Below are positions 6,356-14,141 of a DNA stretch of 15,459 bases, piece after piece; within the stretch, counting starts at the first letter, position 1, and each line of letters opens with the position of its first letter. Both the position numbers and the translations under genes were made by a program. Source of the DNA: UBA1081 sp964613045. GTDB lineage: Bacteria; Bacillota; Clostridia; Oscillospirales; Acutalibacteraceae. The notes beneath the pieces are model-generated. The model saw only the letters and a list, made by a program, of their open reading frames with translations, was not told where the DNA came from and searched no databases. The stretch lies in assembly GCA_964613045.1 (NCBI GenBank), contig CAZTFS010000054.1, positions 1 to 15,459 of the forward strand, read 5' to 3'.

Positions 6356-8989
6356 TTATTTAAGGAATGAGCCTGCTATCTCAGTAGCCTTTGCAATTGC
6401 TTCGCTGACCTTTGAAATGTCCTTGCCGCCTGCCATTGCACTGTCGGGCTTGCCGCCGCCTGAACCGCCTGCAAGCTTTGCAATTTCTCTTACGATGTTA
6501 CCTGCGTGAGCACCCTTTGCAATTGCACCCTTACCGCACATACAACCGAAGGAAACCGTACCTTTTTCCTTGACAACGGATGCGGCAATCATGATAATGT
6601 CATCGCCGAAATTCTTTGCGGAGTCGAGCATTGCTCTTACCTTTTCTGCACCGCCTTCACCAATGTCAGCGGAGATTATTTTAATGCCGTTTACATCTGT
6701 TGCATTGTCAAGAAGTGAAGCAGACTGAGCCTTTGCCATTTCAGCCTTGAGAGCTTCAATCTCCTTTTCTTTGGCTTTCAGCTCAGCGGAAACAGCTGCA
6801 GCCTTGTTTGCAAGCTCGTTTACATTGCCCAACTTGAGAGCAGATGCCGCACCGTAGATAAGCTCATTTTTATCATCAATATATTTAAGAACATTTTTGC
6901 CTGTAACAGCCTGTATTCTTCTTACACCTGCTGCAACCGATGATTCGGAAACGATTTTGAACAGACCGATTTTGCCTGTATTGTCTGCATGTGTACCGCC
7001 GCAAAGTTCTGTGGAGAAGTCACCGGCTTTGACAACTCTTACAACATCGCCGTATTTTTCTCCGAAGAGAGCCATTGCTCCCATTGCCTTAGCTTCTTCA
7101 ATGGGCATTTCTTTTGTCATGACTTCTTCTGCAGTGAGAATTTCTTCATTGACGAGAGCTTCAACCTTGCTGAGTTCATCGCTTGTCATAGCTGTGAAGT
7201 GTGTAAAGTCAAAACGGACTTCCTTTGAATCAACAAGCTGACCTGCCTGCTCAACGTGTGTGCCGAGAACCTTTCTCAGAGCTGACTGAAGAAGGTGAGC
7301 CGCAGTATGGTTACGCATTGTAGCTTTTCTTGTTTCTTCATCATAAACGGTAACAGCTTTGTCACCGACTTTTATGGAGTCGCCCGAGAGTGTACCGTGA
7401 TGAAGAACCACGCCGTCAGCATCCTTTGTTGTGTTGACAACTTCAAATACACTTTCGCCGAGTCTGATAACACCTGTGTCACCGACCTGACCGCCGCTTT
7501 CGGCATAGAAAGAAGTCTTGTCCAGAACAAGAACGGCATCACCGTCTTCAATGAAGTCTTTTCTTTCGCTGTCAGCAACGATTGCAAGAACGGTTGCATC
7601 CGTGTTATTTTCTGTGTAGCCCGTAAATTCAGTCTTTTCTATATCTTTAAGGGAAACACCTGAATTTCTCCAGTCAGTGTCAGCGGCGTTTCTCTTCGCA
7701 TTTTTAGCTTTGAGTCTTGCTTCTTCAACCAGAGCTCTGAACTTTTCCTCGTCAACAGTCATGTTGTTTTCAGCAACGATTTCCTTTGTAAGGTCAATGG
7801 GGAAGCCGTAAGTGTCCTGAAGCTTGAATGCATCTTCACCTGAGAGTACACCGCCTTCGGACTTTGCCATCATTTCATTAAGAAGACCTAAGCCGGAATC
7901 AATTGTCTTGTAGAAGCTTTCTTCCTCAAGTGAAATGACCTTTTTGATGTAATCAGCCTTTTCAACAAGGTTGGGATATGCATTTGCATTTTCTTTTATA
8001 ACGGTATCGCAGACTTCTGCAAGGAAAGGTCTGTCAATGCCGATAAGTCTGCCATGTCTTGCTGCACGACGGAGAAGTCGTCTGAGAACATAGCCTCTTC
8101 CGCTGTTTGATGGAAGAACACCGTCACCGACCATGAAGGTTGTGCTTCTGATATGGTCAGTGATAACACGCAGTGAAATGTCTTTCTTTGCGTCATCGTG
8201 ATAGTTGATGCCTGCAATAGAAATGATGTGCTTCATAATGTTCTGCACCGTGTCAACCTCAAAAAGGTTGTCAACATCCTGCATTACGCATGCAAGTCTT
8301 TCAAGACCCATGCCTGTGTCAATGTTGGGATTTGTAAGACGGGTATAGTTGTTGTTGCCATCGTTTTCAAACTGAGTGAAAACAAGGTTCCATACTTCGA
8401 TGAATCTGTCACAGTCACAGCCGACCTTACAATCGGGGCTGCCGCAACCCTTGTCGGGGCCTCTGTCGAAATAAATTTCAGAACAGGGACCGCAGGGACC
8501 TGCACCGTGCTCCCAGAAGTTGTCCTCTTTGCCGAAGCGGACCATGTGTGAGGGGTCAACACCAACCTCCTTTGTCCATATGTCAAAAGCCTCGTCATCT
8601 TCAAGGTAAACACTGACATAAAGAAGCTCTTCGGGTATTTCAAGAACCTTTGTAAAGAACTCCCAAGCCCATGCTGTTGCTTCGTGCTTGAAGTAATCAC
8701 CGAAGGAGAAGTTGCCGAGCATCTCAAAATATGTGCCGTGGCGGGCAGTTTTGCCGACATTCTCAATATCGGGTGTACGGATACATTTCTGGCAGGTTGT
8801 AACTCTCTTTCTGGGGGGAGTTACTTCGCCTGTGAAATACTTTTTCATGGGTGTCATACCTGCATTGATAAGCAGAATACTCTTGTCACCCTGAGGAACA
8901 AGTGAGAAGCTGGGAAGTCTCAGATGCTCCTTTGATTCAAAAAACGCTAAATATTTTTCTCTTAATTCGTTAAGACCTGTCCATTGCAT
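6356..8989 (-). CDS. alaS: Alanyl-tRNA synthetase
   Basis: Full-length AlaRS (877 residues from the ATG at 8989) that charges tRNA(Ala) and clears mischarged Ser/Gly. Residue numbers use this ATG. The class II core holds HGTYFEMLGNFSFGDYF (84-100) and DTGMGLER (224-231), with a Cys-rich insert CGSPDCKVGCDCDR (182-195) seen in many Firmicutes AlaRS. The editing domain has HTAAH (561-565) and CGGTH (663-667), whose His and Cys residues bind zinc. A coiled-coil stretch (722-757) leads to the C-Ala/DHHA1 domain with AGGSGGG (840-846). Start choice: an in-frame TTG at 8998 touches the AGGAGG ribosome site directly (no spacing), while the ATG at 8989 is 9 nt from it and gives the family-typical MQWTGLNELREKYL. 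Expression is under a T-box leader. The gene heads the operon alaS-hinT-comEC-holA-rnmV. Confidence 0.97.
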   Translation of the reverse strand: MQWTGLNELREKYLAFFESKEHLRLPSFSLVPQGDKSILLINAGMTPMKKYFTGEVTPPRKRVTTCQKCIRTPDIENVGKTARHGTYFEMLGNFSFGDYFKHEATAWAWEFFTKVLEIPEELLYVSVYLEDDEAFDIWTKEVGVDPSHMVRFGKEDNFWEHGAGPCGPCSEIYFDRGPDKGCGSPDCKVGCDCDRFIEVWNLVFTQFENDGNNNYTRLTNPNIDTGMGLERLACVMQDVDNLFEVDTVQNIMKHIISIAGINYHDDAKKDISLRVITDHIRSTTFMVGDGVLPSNSGRGYVLRRLLRRAARHGRLIGIDRPFLAEVCDTVIKENANAYPNLVEKADYIKKVISLEEESFYKTIDSGLGLLNEMMAKSEGGVLSGEDAFKLQDTYGFPIDLTKEIVAENNMTVDEEKFRALVEEARLKAKNAKRNAADTDWRNSGVSLKDIEKTEFTGYTENNTDATVLAIVADSERKDFIEDGDAVLVLDKTSFYAESGGQVGDTGVIRLGESVFEVVNTTKDADGVVLHHGTLSGDSIKVGDKAVTVYDEETRKATMRNHTAAHLLQSALRKVLGTHVEQAGQLVDSKEVRFDFTHFTAMTSDELSKVEALVNEEILTAEEVMTKEMPIEEAKAMGAMALFGEKYGDVVRVVKAGDFSTELCGGTHADNTGKIGLFKIVSESSVAAGVRRIQAVTGKNVLKYIDDKNELIYGAASALKLGNVNELANKAAAVSAELKAKEKEIEALKAEMAKAQSASLLDNATDVNGIKIISADIGEGGAEKVRAMLDSAKNFGDDIIMIAASVVKEKGTVSFGCMCGKGAIAKGAHAGNIVREIAKLAGGSGGGKPDSAMAGGKDISKVSEAIAKATEIAGSFLK

Positions 8990-9003
8990 TGGAATCAACC
9001 TCC

Positions 9004-9231
9004 TAAAAAATAAAAATGCCCTATGACAAATCAGGGTGAGAAAAATCCCACGGTACCACCTGAATTGTGCATAAGCACCACTCTTTTCTGTTTAACGCAC
9101 AGCATACGGGCTATTCATCACAGCCATGCTCAGAGCCGGCACATCAATTCTTCACTGCGGTTTCACACCAACCAACCGTTCTCTGAAAGTTCTGAATTGA
9201 ATTCTGCTCGTCACAGCAAATCAATATTAAC
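9004..9231 (-). promoter_or_regulatory. T-box riboswitch leader of alaS
   Basis: The minus-strand leader contains the T-box core GGTGGTACCG (9060-9051). Its UGGU is complementary to an ACCA 3' end, fitting the A73 discriminator of tRNA(Ala). Upstream is the stem I apical segment GGTTGGTTGGTGTGAAACC (about 9177-9159). The distal stem I arms TCAATTC and GAATTGA also pair. A candidate specifier codon GCC (Ala), followed by a purine, lies at 9140-9138. A short hairpin GTGC-TTAT-GCAC sits at 9078-9067. After the T-box a terminator-type hairpin (CCCTG/TAGGG arms, 9034-9017) runs into ATTTTTATTTTTT (to 9004) directly before the alaS AGGAGG. Uncharged tRNA(Ala) should stabilise the antiterminator and allow readthrough into alaS and the genes behind it. 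The specifier position is inferred and could be shifted. Confidence 0.9.
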
Positions 9232-9237
9232 GGTTAT

Positions 9238-9266
9238 ATTATATACTATCGGGTGCAAATAGTCAA
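9238..9266 (-). promoter_or_regulatory. Promoter of the alaS T-box operon
   Basis: TTGACT (9266-9261), a 17-bp spacer and a perfect TATAAT (9243-9238) on the minus strand lie directly upstream of the T-box leader. It is the best sigma-A-type promoter on this strand. Confidence 0.85.
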
Positions 9267-9318
9267 GAGAAAAATTACAGACTGCACCTTAAGCTATATT
9301 AATTTGTGAAAAAATATT

Positions 9319-9350
9319 AAAAAAAATACAGCAGAGCGTTAACTCTGCCG
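9319..9350 (-). terminator. Intrinsic terminator of the small lipoprotein gene
   Basis: CAGCAGAG (9329-9336) and CTCTGCCG (9343-9350) pair around a 6-nt loop. On the minus strand the hairpin is followed by TATTTTTTTT (9328-9319). It lies 8 bp past the TAA of the lipoprotein gene and ahead of the alaS promoter, insulating the two units. Confidence 0.85.
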
Positions 9351-9357
9351 ATAAATT

Positions 9358-9840
9358 TTATTCTGCAACTTCAAACGTGATTGTATAATCACCCATGTTG
9401 TTCTTTATGGTCTCGGTGATGCTGTCGGTCATGAATTTTTTCATCTCATCCGCTGAATTAAATTCAAAACCTTCGTTTGCTGTTGACATATCACCTGTTG
9501 CCATTGCCGATGTTGCTTTCCATTCGATTTTTATGGTCTTTGTTGCTTCGTCGGTCTCACTTATAAGACCGAAATTGATGCCCGTCCAGCCTGTAAAGCC
9601 TGCTGCGATCCTTTCGGGTGTGACTGTTCCGCCTGAACATACAAACTGATTCGTTCTTGTCTCTGAACTCATTACTGCGTAAAGATCGCCTGTGATCGTC
9701 TCGATAGTTGTTGTCTCGGAAACGATCTCTTCGGCAGATGTTTCCCCCTCTGTCGTTTCTTCCTCCGGGGTGTTGCCCGAACAGGCACAAAGTGCAAATA
9801 CGAGGCTCAATGATATGAGTACGGGTATAATTTTTTTCAT
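9358..9840 (-). CDS. Small lipoprotein of unknown function
   Basis: A 160-residue protein starting MKKIIPVLISLSL, with a type II signal peptide whose lipobox LCAC puts the lipid cysteine at residue 20, so it should be tethered outside the membrane. A Glu/Thr-rich linker follows (22-48). The folded part (50-160) has VTPERIAAGFTGWTGINF, then KIEWKATSA, and ends with a helix DEMKKFMTDSITETI and a strand YTITFEVAE. This resembles small spore- or envelope-associated lipoprotein domains, but I cannot name the family. A longer frame opens at 9891, yet AAGGAG lies 11 nt before the Met at 9840 and the signal peptide starts there, so the shorter form is chosen. A terminator follows at 9319-9350. Confidence 0.8.
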   Translation of the reverse strand: MKKIIPVLISLSLVFALCACSGNTPEEETTEGETSAEEIVSETTTIETITGDLYAVMSSETRTNQFVCSGGTVTPERIAAGFTGWTGINFGLISETDEATKTIKIEWKATSAMATGDMSTANEGFEFNSADEMKKFMTDSITETIKNNMGDYTITFEVAE

Positions 9841-9871
9841 TATATGTACATCTCCTTGGATTTTTTTTGTT

Positions 9872-9880
9872 ATTGTATCA
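9872..9880 (-). promoter_or_regulatory. Possible extended -10 element of the lipoprotein gene
   Basis: TGATACAAT on the minus strand (9880-9872) matches an extended -10 about 32 bp before the ATG at 9840. The -35 region is only weakly like consensus (TTTATT at 17 bp). Confidence 0.35.
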
Positions 9881-9910
9881 CATTTATTCAAAAAAATAAA
9901 TATCTTTGAG

Positions 9911-9993
9911 AAAAAAACAGTACGACTTTTAACGTCTGCTACCCGTAAAGAAATGCTTCTTTACGGGTAGTCGGCGAATAGCCATACTGTTTT
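9911..9993 (-). terminator. Elaborate nested hairpin terminator (four-arm fold) after the exporter operon
   Basis: The core is a perfect 14-bp inverted repeat, CTACCCGTAAAGAA (9939-9952) and TTCTTTACGGGTAG (9957-9970), with a 4-nt loop. An outer pair AAAACAGTA (9914-9922) and TACTGTTTT (9985-9993) encloses it with 9 bp. Between outer and inner stems each side can form a 3-bp arm (GAC/GTC at 9924-9936 and GGC/GCC at 9973-9983), so the whole can fold like a cloverleaf. The minus-strand transcript of the lipoprotein at 9999 would run through it and end in TTTTTTT (9917-9911). The plus strand also carries TTTTAATTTTT after the fold, so it could stop transcription from both sides. Confidence 0.7.
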
Positions 9994-9998
9994 AATTT

Positions 9999-11567
9999 TT
10001 ATTTTACGGGATCGGTCTTGCAGATGAATGTACAGCTTGTTTCCATATAGTCGGGAGCAGCGGTGAATATTGAATAATCGAGCTTGATCCACTCCTGCAT
10101 TCTTGCTATTAATCCCTGTGCATCATCGGGAAGTGATGAAATTTCAGCACTGCCGATATTGTTACCGTTTTCGCTTATTACGGTGTCAAGCGTTCCCGTG
10201 AACTGATCCAGTTCATCCGATGTCATAAGCTGTGTGAGTATATCAAGAACTTCTTCATTTTCATTCATGAAATCGGCAAGCTCATTGAGAGTTTCCATTG
10301 TTTCGGGAAGCTTTTCGAAGGATGCCGCAACTTCGGGATCTTCAAGAGCTGTTGCGAAGCCTTCAATGATCGGCATGACATCATCAAGACCTTCCGAAAG
10401 CGTGAGCATTGAGCTGAGTATGGATTGAAGTCCGGGAACATTGGAAAGTATGCTGACGAGCTGATTTATCTCTTCGGTATCAAGTGAGTTGAGGAAATTT
10501 GTGAGATTTTCCACATTTTCAGGTGTCATATACTCGCTCATTACGTTAAGCATAGCCTTATTTTCGCTGTAGACCGTGAGTCCTCTCTTCATTATGTCCA
10601 TCATTTCCAGAACCTTGTCACTGTCGGACATGAAAGCTGCCAGCTGACCGTTTGGATCTATCTTATTGAGAAGATTTTTGATGTCGTTTACTTCGTTGAG
10701 AATGCTCTGTGCATCTTCGAGAGTCTGCGGCATATTCAGATCAAGATTCAGTGAGGACAGGGGAGCGATCATAAAATATCCGTCGCCCAGTCTGAAGTCT
10801 GTGACCTTTGCCGTGATTGTGAATGTGTCTGAGAAAGAGAAATCCTCAAAGCCCGATATGTTGAGAGAATCAAGACCGAGACTTTCATTGATGCCGGGAA
10901 CACCTGCAAGCATTACCATTTCGTAAGTACCCGAGCCGACAGTCATTCCGTTTTCGACTTCTATCTCCGAGAAGCACTGATAGTCAAGCATCATTCCGCC
11001 CGCAACCACAAAGGGAGCGTACATATTGTACTTGACACCGTTAATTTCGACTTCATAGCTTATTCTGTTCGTCAGTGTGATCTCCATTCTGAAATCACCG
11101 CTTTGTCCTGCGATTTCCTCTGCACTGATCGGGGCTCCGTTAAGATAGTACTTTATGTCTATTCCGACGGGAAGCTCCTTATCGGTTGTTCCTTCATAGT
11201 AGACATCGGAAGACGCCATGTGCCATGTGACCGAACCGTCAGCAGCTGCCGCAGATGCGTGACCCTTTGTTATTGCATAATTTTCAAGTGTGGTTATATC
11301 AGATACTTTTACTTTGCTTCTGTCTGCGTGAAGCCAGTCTGATACAGTTACGAGACGTTGAGAACCGTCCGGATTGAGATTTGCGTAGACGGTTTCTGTC
11401 TTTTTGACATTCTCGGTGGTGTCTGTGTAATTTTCGGCAAATATGCTTTCCGCTTCAGTTAATGTTGTGTCTTCTTCCTCGGTCACAGTGCCGCAGGAGG
11501 TGAGCAAAAGCATCACAAGAATAAGTAAAATTGCCGTTATGCGTTTTATATATGCTGATTTTTTCAT
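9999..11567 (-). CDS. Large lipoprotein coupled to the MMPL exporter
   Basis: A 522-residue protein with a type II signal peptide: MKKSAYIKRI, a hydrophobic core, and lipobox LTSC with the lipid Cys at 25. Residues 55-110 (TVYANLNPDGSQ, then a SDWLH motif) resemble the repeating beta module seen in proteins encoded next to MMPL or YhgE/Pip-type exporters in Gram-positive bacteria. Residues 110-280 look beta-rich. Residues 285-480 are strongly helical, with repeated Leu/Met/Glu-rich helices that could form a long helical hairpin. There is no C-terminal membrane segment, so the protein is likely held outside by its lipid. The ATG overlaps the exporter stop codon (ATGA, 4 bp), so the two are translated together and probably work together. 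The precise role, such as substrate chaperone or channel extension, is unknown. Confidence 0.8.
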   Translation of the reverse strand: MKKSAYIKRITAILLILVMLLLTSCGTVTEEEDTTLTEAESIFAENYTDTTENVKKTETVYANLNPDGSQRLVTVSDWLHADRSKVKVSDITTLENYAITKGHASAAAADGSVTWHMASSDVYYEGTTDKELPVGIDIKYYLNGAPISAEEIAGQSGDFRMEITLTNRISYEVEINGVKYNMYAPFVVAGGMMLDYQCFSEIEVENGMTVGSGTYEMVMLAGVPGINESLGLDSLNISGFEDFSFSDTFTITAKVTDFRLGDGYFMIAPLSSLNLDLNMPQTLEDAQSILNEVNDIKNLLNKIDPNGQLAAFMSDSDKVLEMMDIMKRGLTVYSENKAMLNVMSEYMTPENVENLTNFLNSLDTEEINQLVSILSNVPGLQSILSSMLTLSEGLDDVMPIIEGFATALEDPEVAASFEKLPETMETLNELADFMNENEEVLDILTQLMTSDELDQFTGTLDTVISENGNNIGSAEISSLPDDAQGLIARMQEWIKLDYSIFTAAPDYMETSCTFICKTDPVK

Positions 11568-13840
11568 AACTGTGTGTCCTCCGCAATATCGGAATCTGTT
11601 GTTTCGTCTGAAACACTGTCAGCTCTCATTGCATATTCTGTCTGCTCTGAGATTTCTTCATTGAGTCCGGATCTTTTTTCAAGTTTTTTCAGTTTCTTCT
11701 GAGCTTTCTTCGCCTTTTTTCTGTAGGTCTTTTCCATCTTTTCGAGCATTGGCTTGGTAAATTGTGTTGCATTTTTTGCTTCACGCCAGCCGATCGAAGT
11801 CTTGTTGATAAAACCTTCGCACACAACAAGAATGGGCGTCAGGAAAAGAATGATAACAAAAGCACTGATGACTGAGCCTCTTGCGAGCATGATGCACATT
11901 GATTTAACTATATCAATGTCACATACAAGGGCTACACCGAATGTTGTTGCAAAGAAAACGAGTGCACTCTGGAAAACTGATTTGTGTGACTGATTTGCGG
12001 CAATACGCATGGCTTCTTTTTTATCAATGCCTTTTTGTATTTCTTCACGGTATCTTGTTGTAAGAAGTATTGCGTAGTCAACTGTTGCACCGAGCTGTAC
12101 ACAGCTTATGATAGTCGGGGTGATGAAGCAGATAACTTCGCCTGAGAAGTACGATATAGCAATGTTTATCCATATTGCAAGCTCTATTGAAAGAACGAGA
12201 ATAAACGGAATTGATATTGACTTGAATATTATCGCTATAAGAACGAAAATTGCAATCATCGAAATAAGGCTTGTTATGACAAAATCCTCATCTGTTATCT
12301 GAACAAGATCCTTGTACATGGGGCCTTCGCCCGTTATCATTCCCTCGCTGTCATAGGATTTTATGATGCTGTCGATCTCTTCGATCTGTGCGTTACACTC
12401 ATCGGAAGCGGGAGAATATACAGAAGTTACCATTATCAGTTGATAGCCGCCGGATTTGAGCATTGAAGTCACCGAGGAGGGCAGTATATCCGTGGATATT
12501 GCAGGTCCGAGCATTGCCGGCAGACTCAGTGCCCCCGAAACACCGTCAACGGCTTGTATGCGTTCAACCATTTCAAGGTTTTCCGTGTCTGTAAGAGAGT
12601 CCTTCGTTATTACAAAGTGGGAGCTTGCCATGTTGAAGTCTTCTTTCAGCACGTTCATTGCAGCTATGGATTCCATTGACTCGGGCATTGCGTCCATCAT
12701 GTTGTAGTATTTTTCAACATTTGACTGACCGAAATACGCAGGGATAATGACTATCACGAAAATCACAGCCATTATCTTTCTGCCTTTTATCGTTAACTTG
12801 TTGAGTCCGTTGAATGAAGGTATCAGACTCTTGTGTTTTGTTTTGTAAATAAGATTTTCACACAGCAGAAGGATTGCCGGAAGGACGATTATAACGGAAA
12901 GTATTCCGAAAATAATACCTTTTGCCATAACAAGCCCGATATCCTTGCCCAGTGTAAGTCTCATGAAGCAAAGTGCGAGGAAACCGAAGACCGTTGTCAG
13001 CGACGAGCCTATAAGAGAAGTAAATGTACCTTCGATAGCCTTTGCCATGGCGGCTTCACGGGTCTTGTATTTCGGTTTTTCTTCTGCATATCTGTCCATC
13101 AGAAAGACTGAGTAGTCCATCGTTACCGCCAACTGAAGTACTGCCGCAATTGCCTGAGTGATAAATGATATCTCGCCGAAAATGAAGTTTGTACCCATGT
13201 TGTACATAATGGATATGCCCAATGACGCAAGCAGTATCAGAGGTGACACAAAAGACTCCATCGTCAGAGCAAGTGCGATCAGTGCCAGAGAAAGTCCGAC
13301 TCCGATATACAGCGGCAGTTCATCGCTCATCATGTCGCTCATGTCCTGAGTCATGGCGGACATGCCGCTGATAAGGCACTGTTTATTTATAAGCTGTTTG
13401 ATGCTTTTTATCGCTTTAAGTGTTGCGTTATCGCCCGACGATGTTTTGAATTGCACCATCATAAGCGTACTGTCATCACTGTAAAGCATTGATGCGACCG
13501 ACTCGGGGAGCATGGACAGCGGAATTGGGGATTCCGATAATGCACCCAGCCACATCACCGTATTGACTTCCTCAATTTCTGAAATATTATCTTCCAGCTC
13601 ATACATGTCATTCCAGGATAAGCCATCCATAATAATTATCGCCATGGACGCTTCATGGAATTCCTCGTCGAGAATATTGATACCTTTGACTGAATCAAGA
13701 TCCTCCGGCAGGTATGAGAGAATGTCATAGTTTATCGGAGTGAATATCATTCCGAGGAATGACGGTATCAACAGCAACAATGCTATCAATATAACTGTCT
13801 TAGGATGCTTTGTGATCTGTTTTGCTAATGAATTGATCAC
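11564..13840 (-). CDS. MMPL/RND-family transporter
   Basis: A 758-residue exporter of the MMPL branch of the RND superfamily with the usual duplicated layout. Membrane segment 1 (about 15-33) is followed by an extracellular domain (40-172) and five helices (174-335). The second half has a helix (354-371), an extracellular domain (375-518) and five helices (520-675). Each half has the proton-relay Asp-Tyr pair in its fourth helix: VTMDYSVF (Asp242, Tyr243) and ATVDYAIL (Asp588, Tyr589). These proteins use the proton gradient to export lipids, glycolipids or drugs; the substrate here is unknown. The C-terminal tail (695-758) is a Lys-rich coiled-coil-like stretch followed by an acidic end. The start is GTG at 13840 with GGGAG 9 nt before it. 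It is coupled by a 4-bp overlap to the lipoprotein behind it. No TetR-type regulator is adjacent. Confidence 0.92.
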   Translation of the reverse strand: MINSLAKQITKHPKTVILIALLLLIPSFLGMIFTPINYDILSYLPEDLDSVKGINILDEEFHEASMAIIIMDGLSWNDMYELEDNISEIEEVNTVMWLGALSESPIPLSMLPESVASMLYSDDSTLMMVQFKTSSGDNATLKAIKSIKQLINKQCLISGMSAMTQDMSDMMSDELPLYIGVGLSLALIALALTMESFVSPLILLASLGISIMYNMGTNFIFGEISFITQAIAAVLQLAVTMDYSVFLMDRYAEEKPKYKTREAAMAKAIEGTFTSLIGSSLTTVFGFLALCFMRLTLGKDIGLVMAKGIIFGILSVIIVLPAILLLCENLIYKTKHKSLIPSFNGLNKLTIKGRKIMAVIFVIVIIPAYFGQSNVEKYYNMMDAMPESMESIAAMNVLKEDFNMASSHFVITKDSLTDTENLEMVERIQAVDGVSGALSLPAMLGPAISTDILPSSVTSMLKSGGYQLIMVTSVYSPASDECNAQIEEIDSIIKSYDSEGMITGEGPMYKDLVQITDEDFVITSLISMIAIFVLIAIIFKSISIPFILVLSIELAIWINIAISYFSGEVICFITPTIISCVQLGATVDYAILLTTRYREEIQKGIDKKEAMRIAANQSHKSVFQSALVFFATTFGVALVCDIDIVKSMCIMLARGSVISAFVIILFLTPILVVCEGFINKTSIGWREAKNATQFTKPMLEKMEKTYRKKAKKAQKKLKKLEKRSGLNEEISEQTEYAMRADSVSDETTDSDIAEDTQL

Positions 13841-14083
13841 GTATATCAGCTCCCTTTCTGTTTAAGTATCAGATGTTTCTGTATATAAAGACATTATTGT
13901 ATTGTTTGTCTGTATTATCACTCATTAAGATTAACTGAATATTAACGGTGTATATTTTTTCGTGTAACAATACAGATTTTTTGATTTGTCCGGAAATATA
14001 TGCGTTCGCATGCGGTCGCATCCGTGTGGTACGGTTTAATGTCCGATTATTGGGACACCTTGCCAAAAATTAACAAAAACCAC
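13841..14083. other. Divergent intergenic region with stacked inverted repeats
   Basis: This gap separates the minus-strand exporter operon from the plus-strand operon. It is AT-rich next to the exporter and carries several symmetric sequences near its right side (14000-14021, 14022-14034 CCGT/ACGG, 14040-14057 TGTCC-N8-GGACA). I could not find a convincing -35/-10 pair for the exporter; TACAAT at about 13909-13904 on the minus strand is the best -10 candidate but lacks a good -35. Confidence 0.5.
14000..14021. promoter_or_regulatory. Twin overlapping palindromes (possible operator)
   Basis: ATGCG-TT-CGCAT (14000-14011) and ATGCG-GT-CGCAT (14010-14021) are two palindromes of the same half-sites sharing the AT between them. 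They are locally GC-rich in an AT-rich divergent promoter region. Regularly repeated palindromes here suggest a cooperative repressor site, but no cognate regulator is identified. Confidence 0.4.
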
Positions 14084-14111
14084 TTGACAAACGCACAAAC
14101 GTTCATATAAT
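14084..14111 (+). promoter_or_regulatory. Strong promoter of the plus-strand small-gene operon
   Basis: Perfect TTGACA (14084-14089) and perfect TATAAT (14106-14111) are spaced by 16 bp. Transcription should start near 14118, leaving a leader of about 90 nt before the ATG at 14208. Confidence 0.85.
14093..14104 (+). promoter_or_regulatory. LexA/DinR-like box 1, inside the promoter spacer
   Basis: GCACAAACGTTC differs at one base from the Gram-positive SOS box core GAAC-RNRY-GTTY, as known from Bacillus DinR/LexA. It lies between the -35 and -10 boxes, where binding would block RNA polymerase. Confidence 0.45.
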
Positions 14112-14123
14112 GAGAAGTGGTAA

Positions 14124-14135
14124 GAACAAATGTTT
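14124..14135 (+). promoter_or_regulatory. LexA/DinR-like box 2, just past the transcription start
   Basis: GAACAAATGTTT fits GAAC-RNRY-GTTY at every position. Its centre is 31 bp from that of box 1, about three helical turns, so two dimers could bind the same DNA face. Confidence 0.5.
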
Positions 14136-14141
14136 TAGAAT

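Noticed and set aside
8198..8551. Plus-strand open frame of 117 codons opposite alaS
   Set aside because: It is a shadow of the highly conserved AlaRS gene and has no recognisable protein features.
9023..9262. Plus-strand open frame of 79 codons over the T-box region
   Set aside because: The DNA is explained by the minus-strand T-box leader and its promoter; the predicted protein has no domain.
9841..9891. 17-codon extension at the start of the small lipoprotein
   Set aside because: The added residues are polar and would hide the signal peptide; the AAGGAG site points to the Met at 9840.
14000..14021. Short repeat considered as a CRISPR or iteron array
   Set aside because: There are only two 10-bp units with no spacers; too few for an array or an origin.
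13869..14066. Minus-strand frame of 65 codons in the divergent intergenic region
   Set aside because: It has no ribosome site or recognisable protein pattern, and the region is better explained as promoter and operator DNA.
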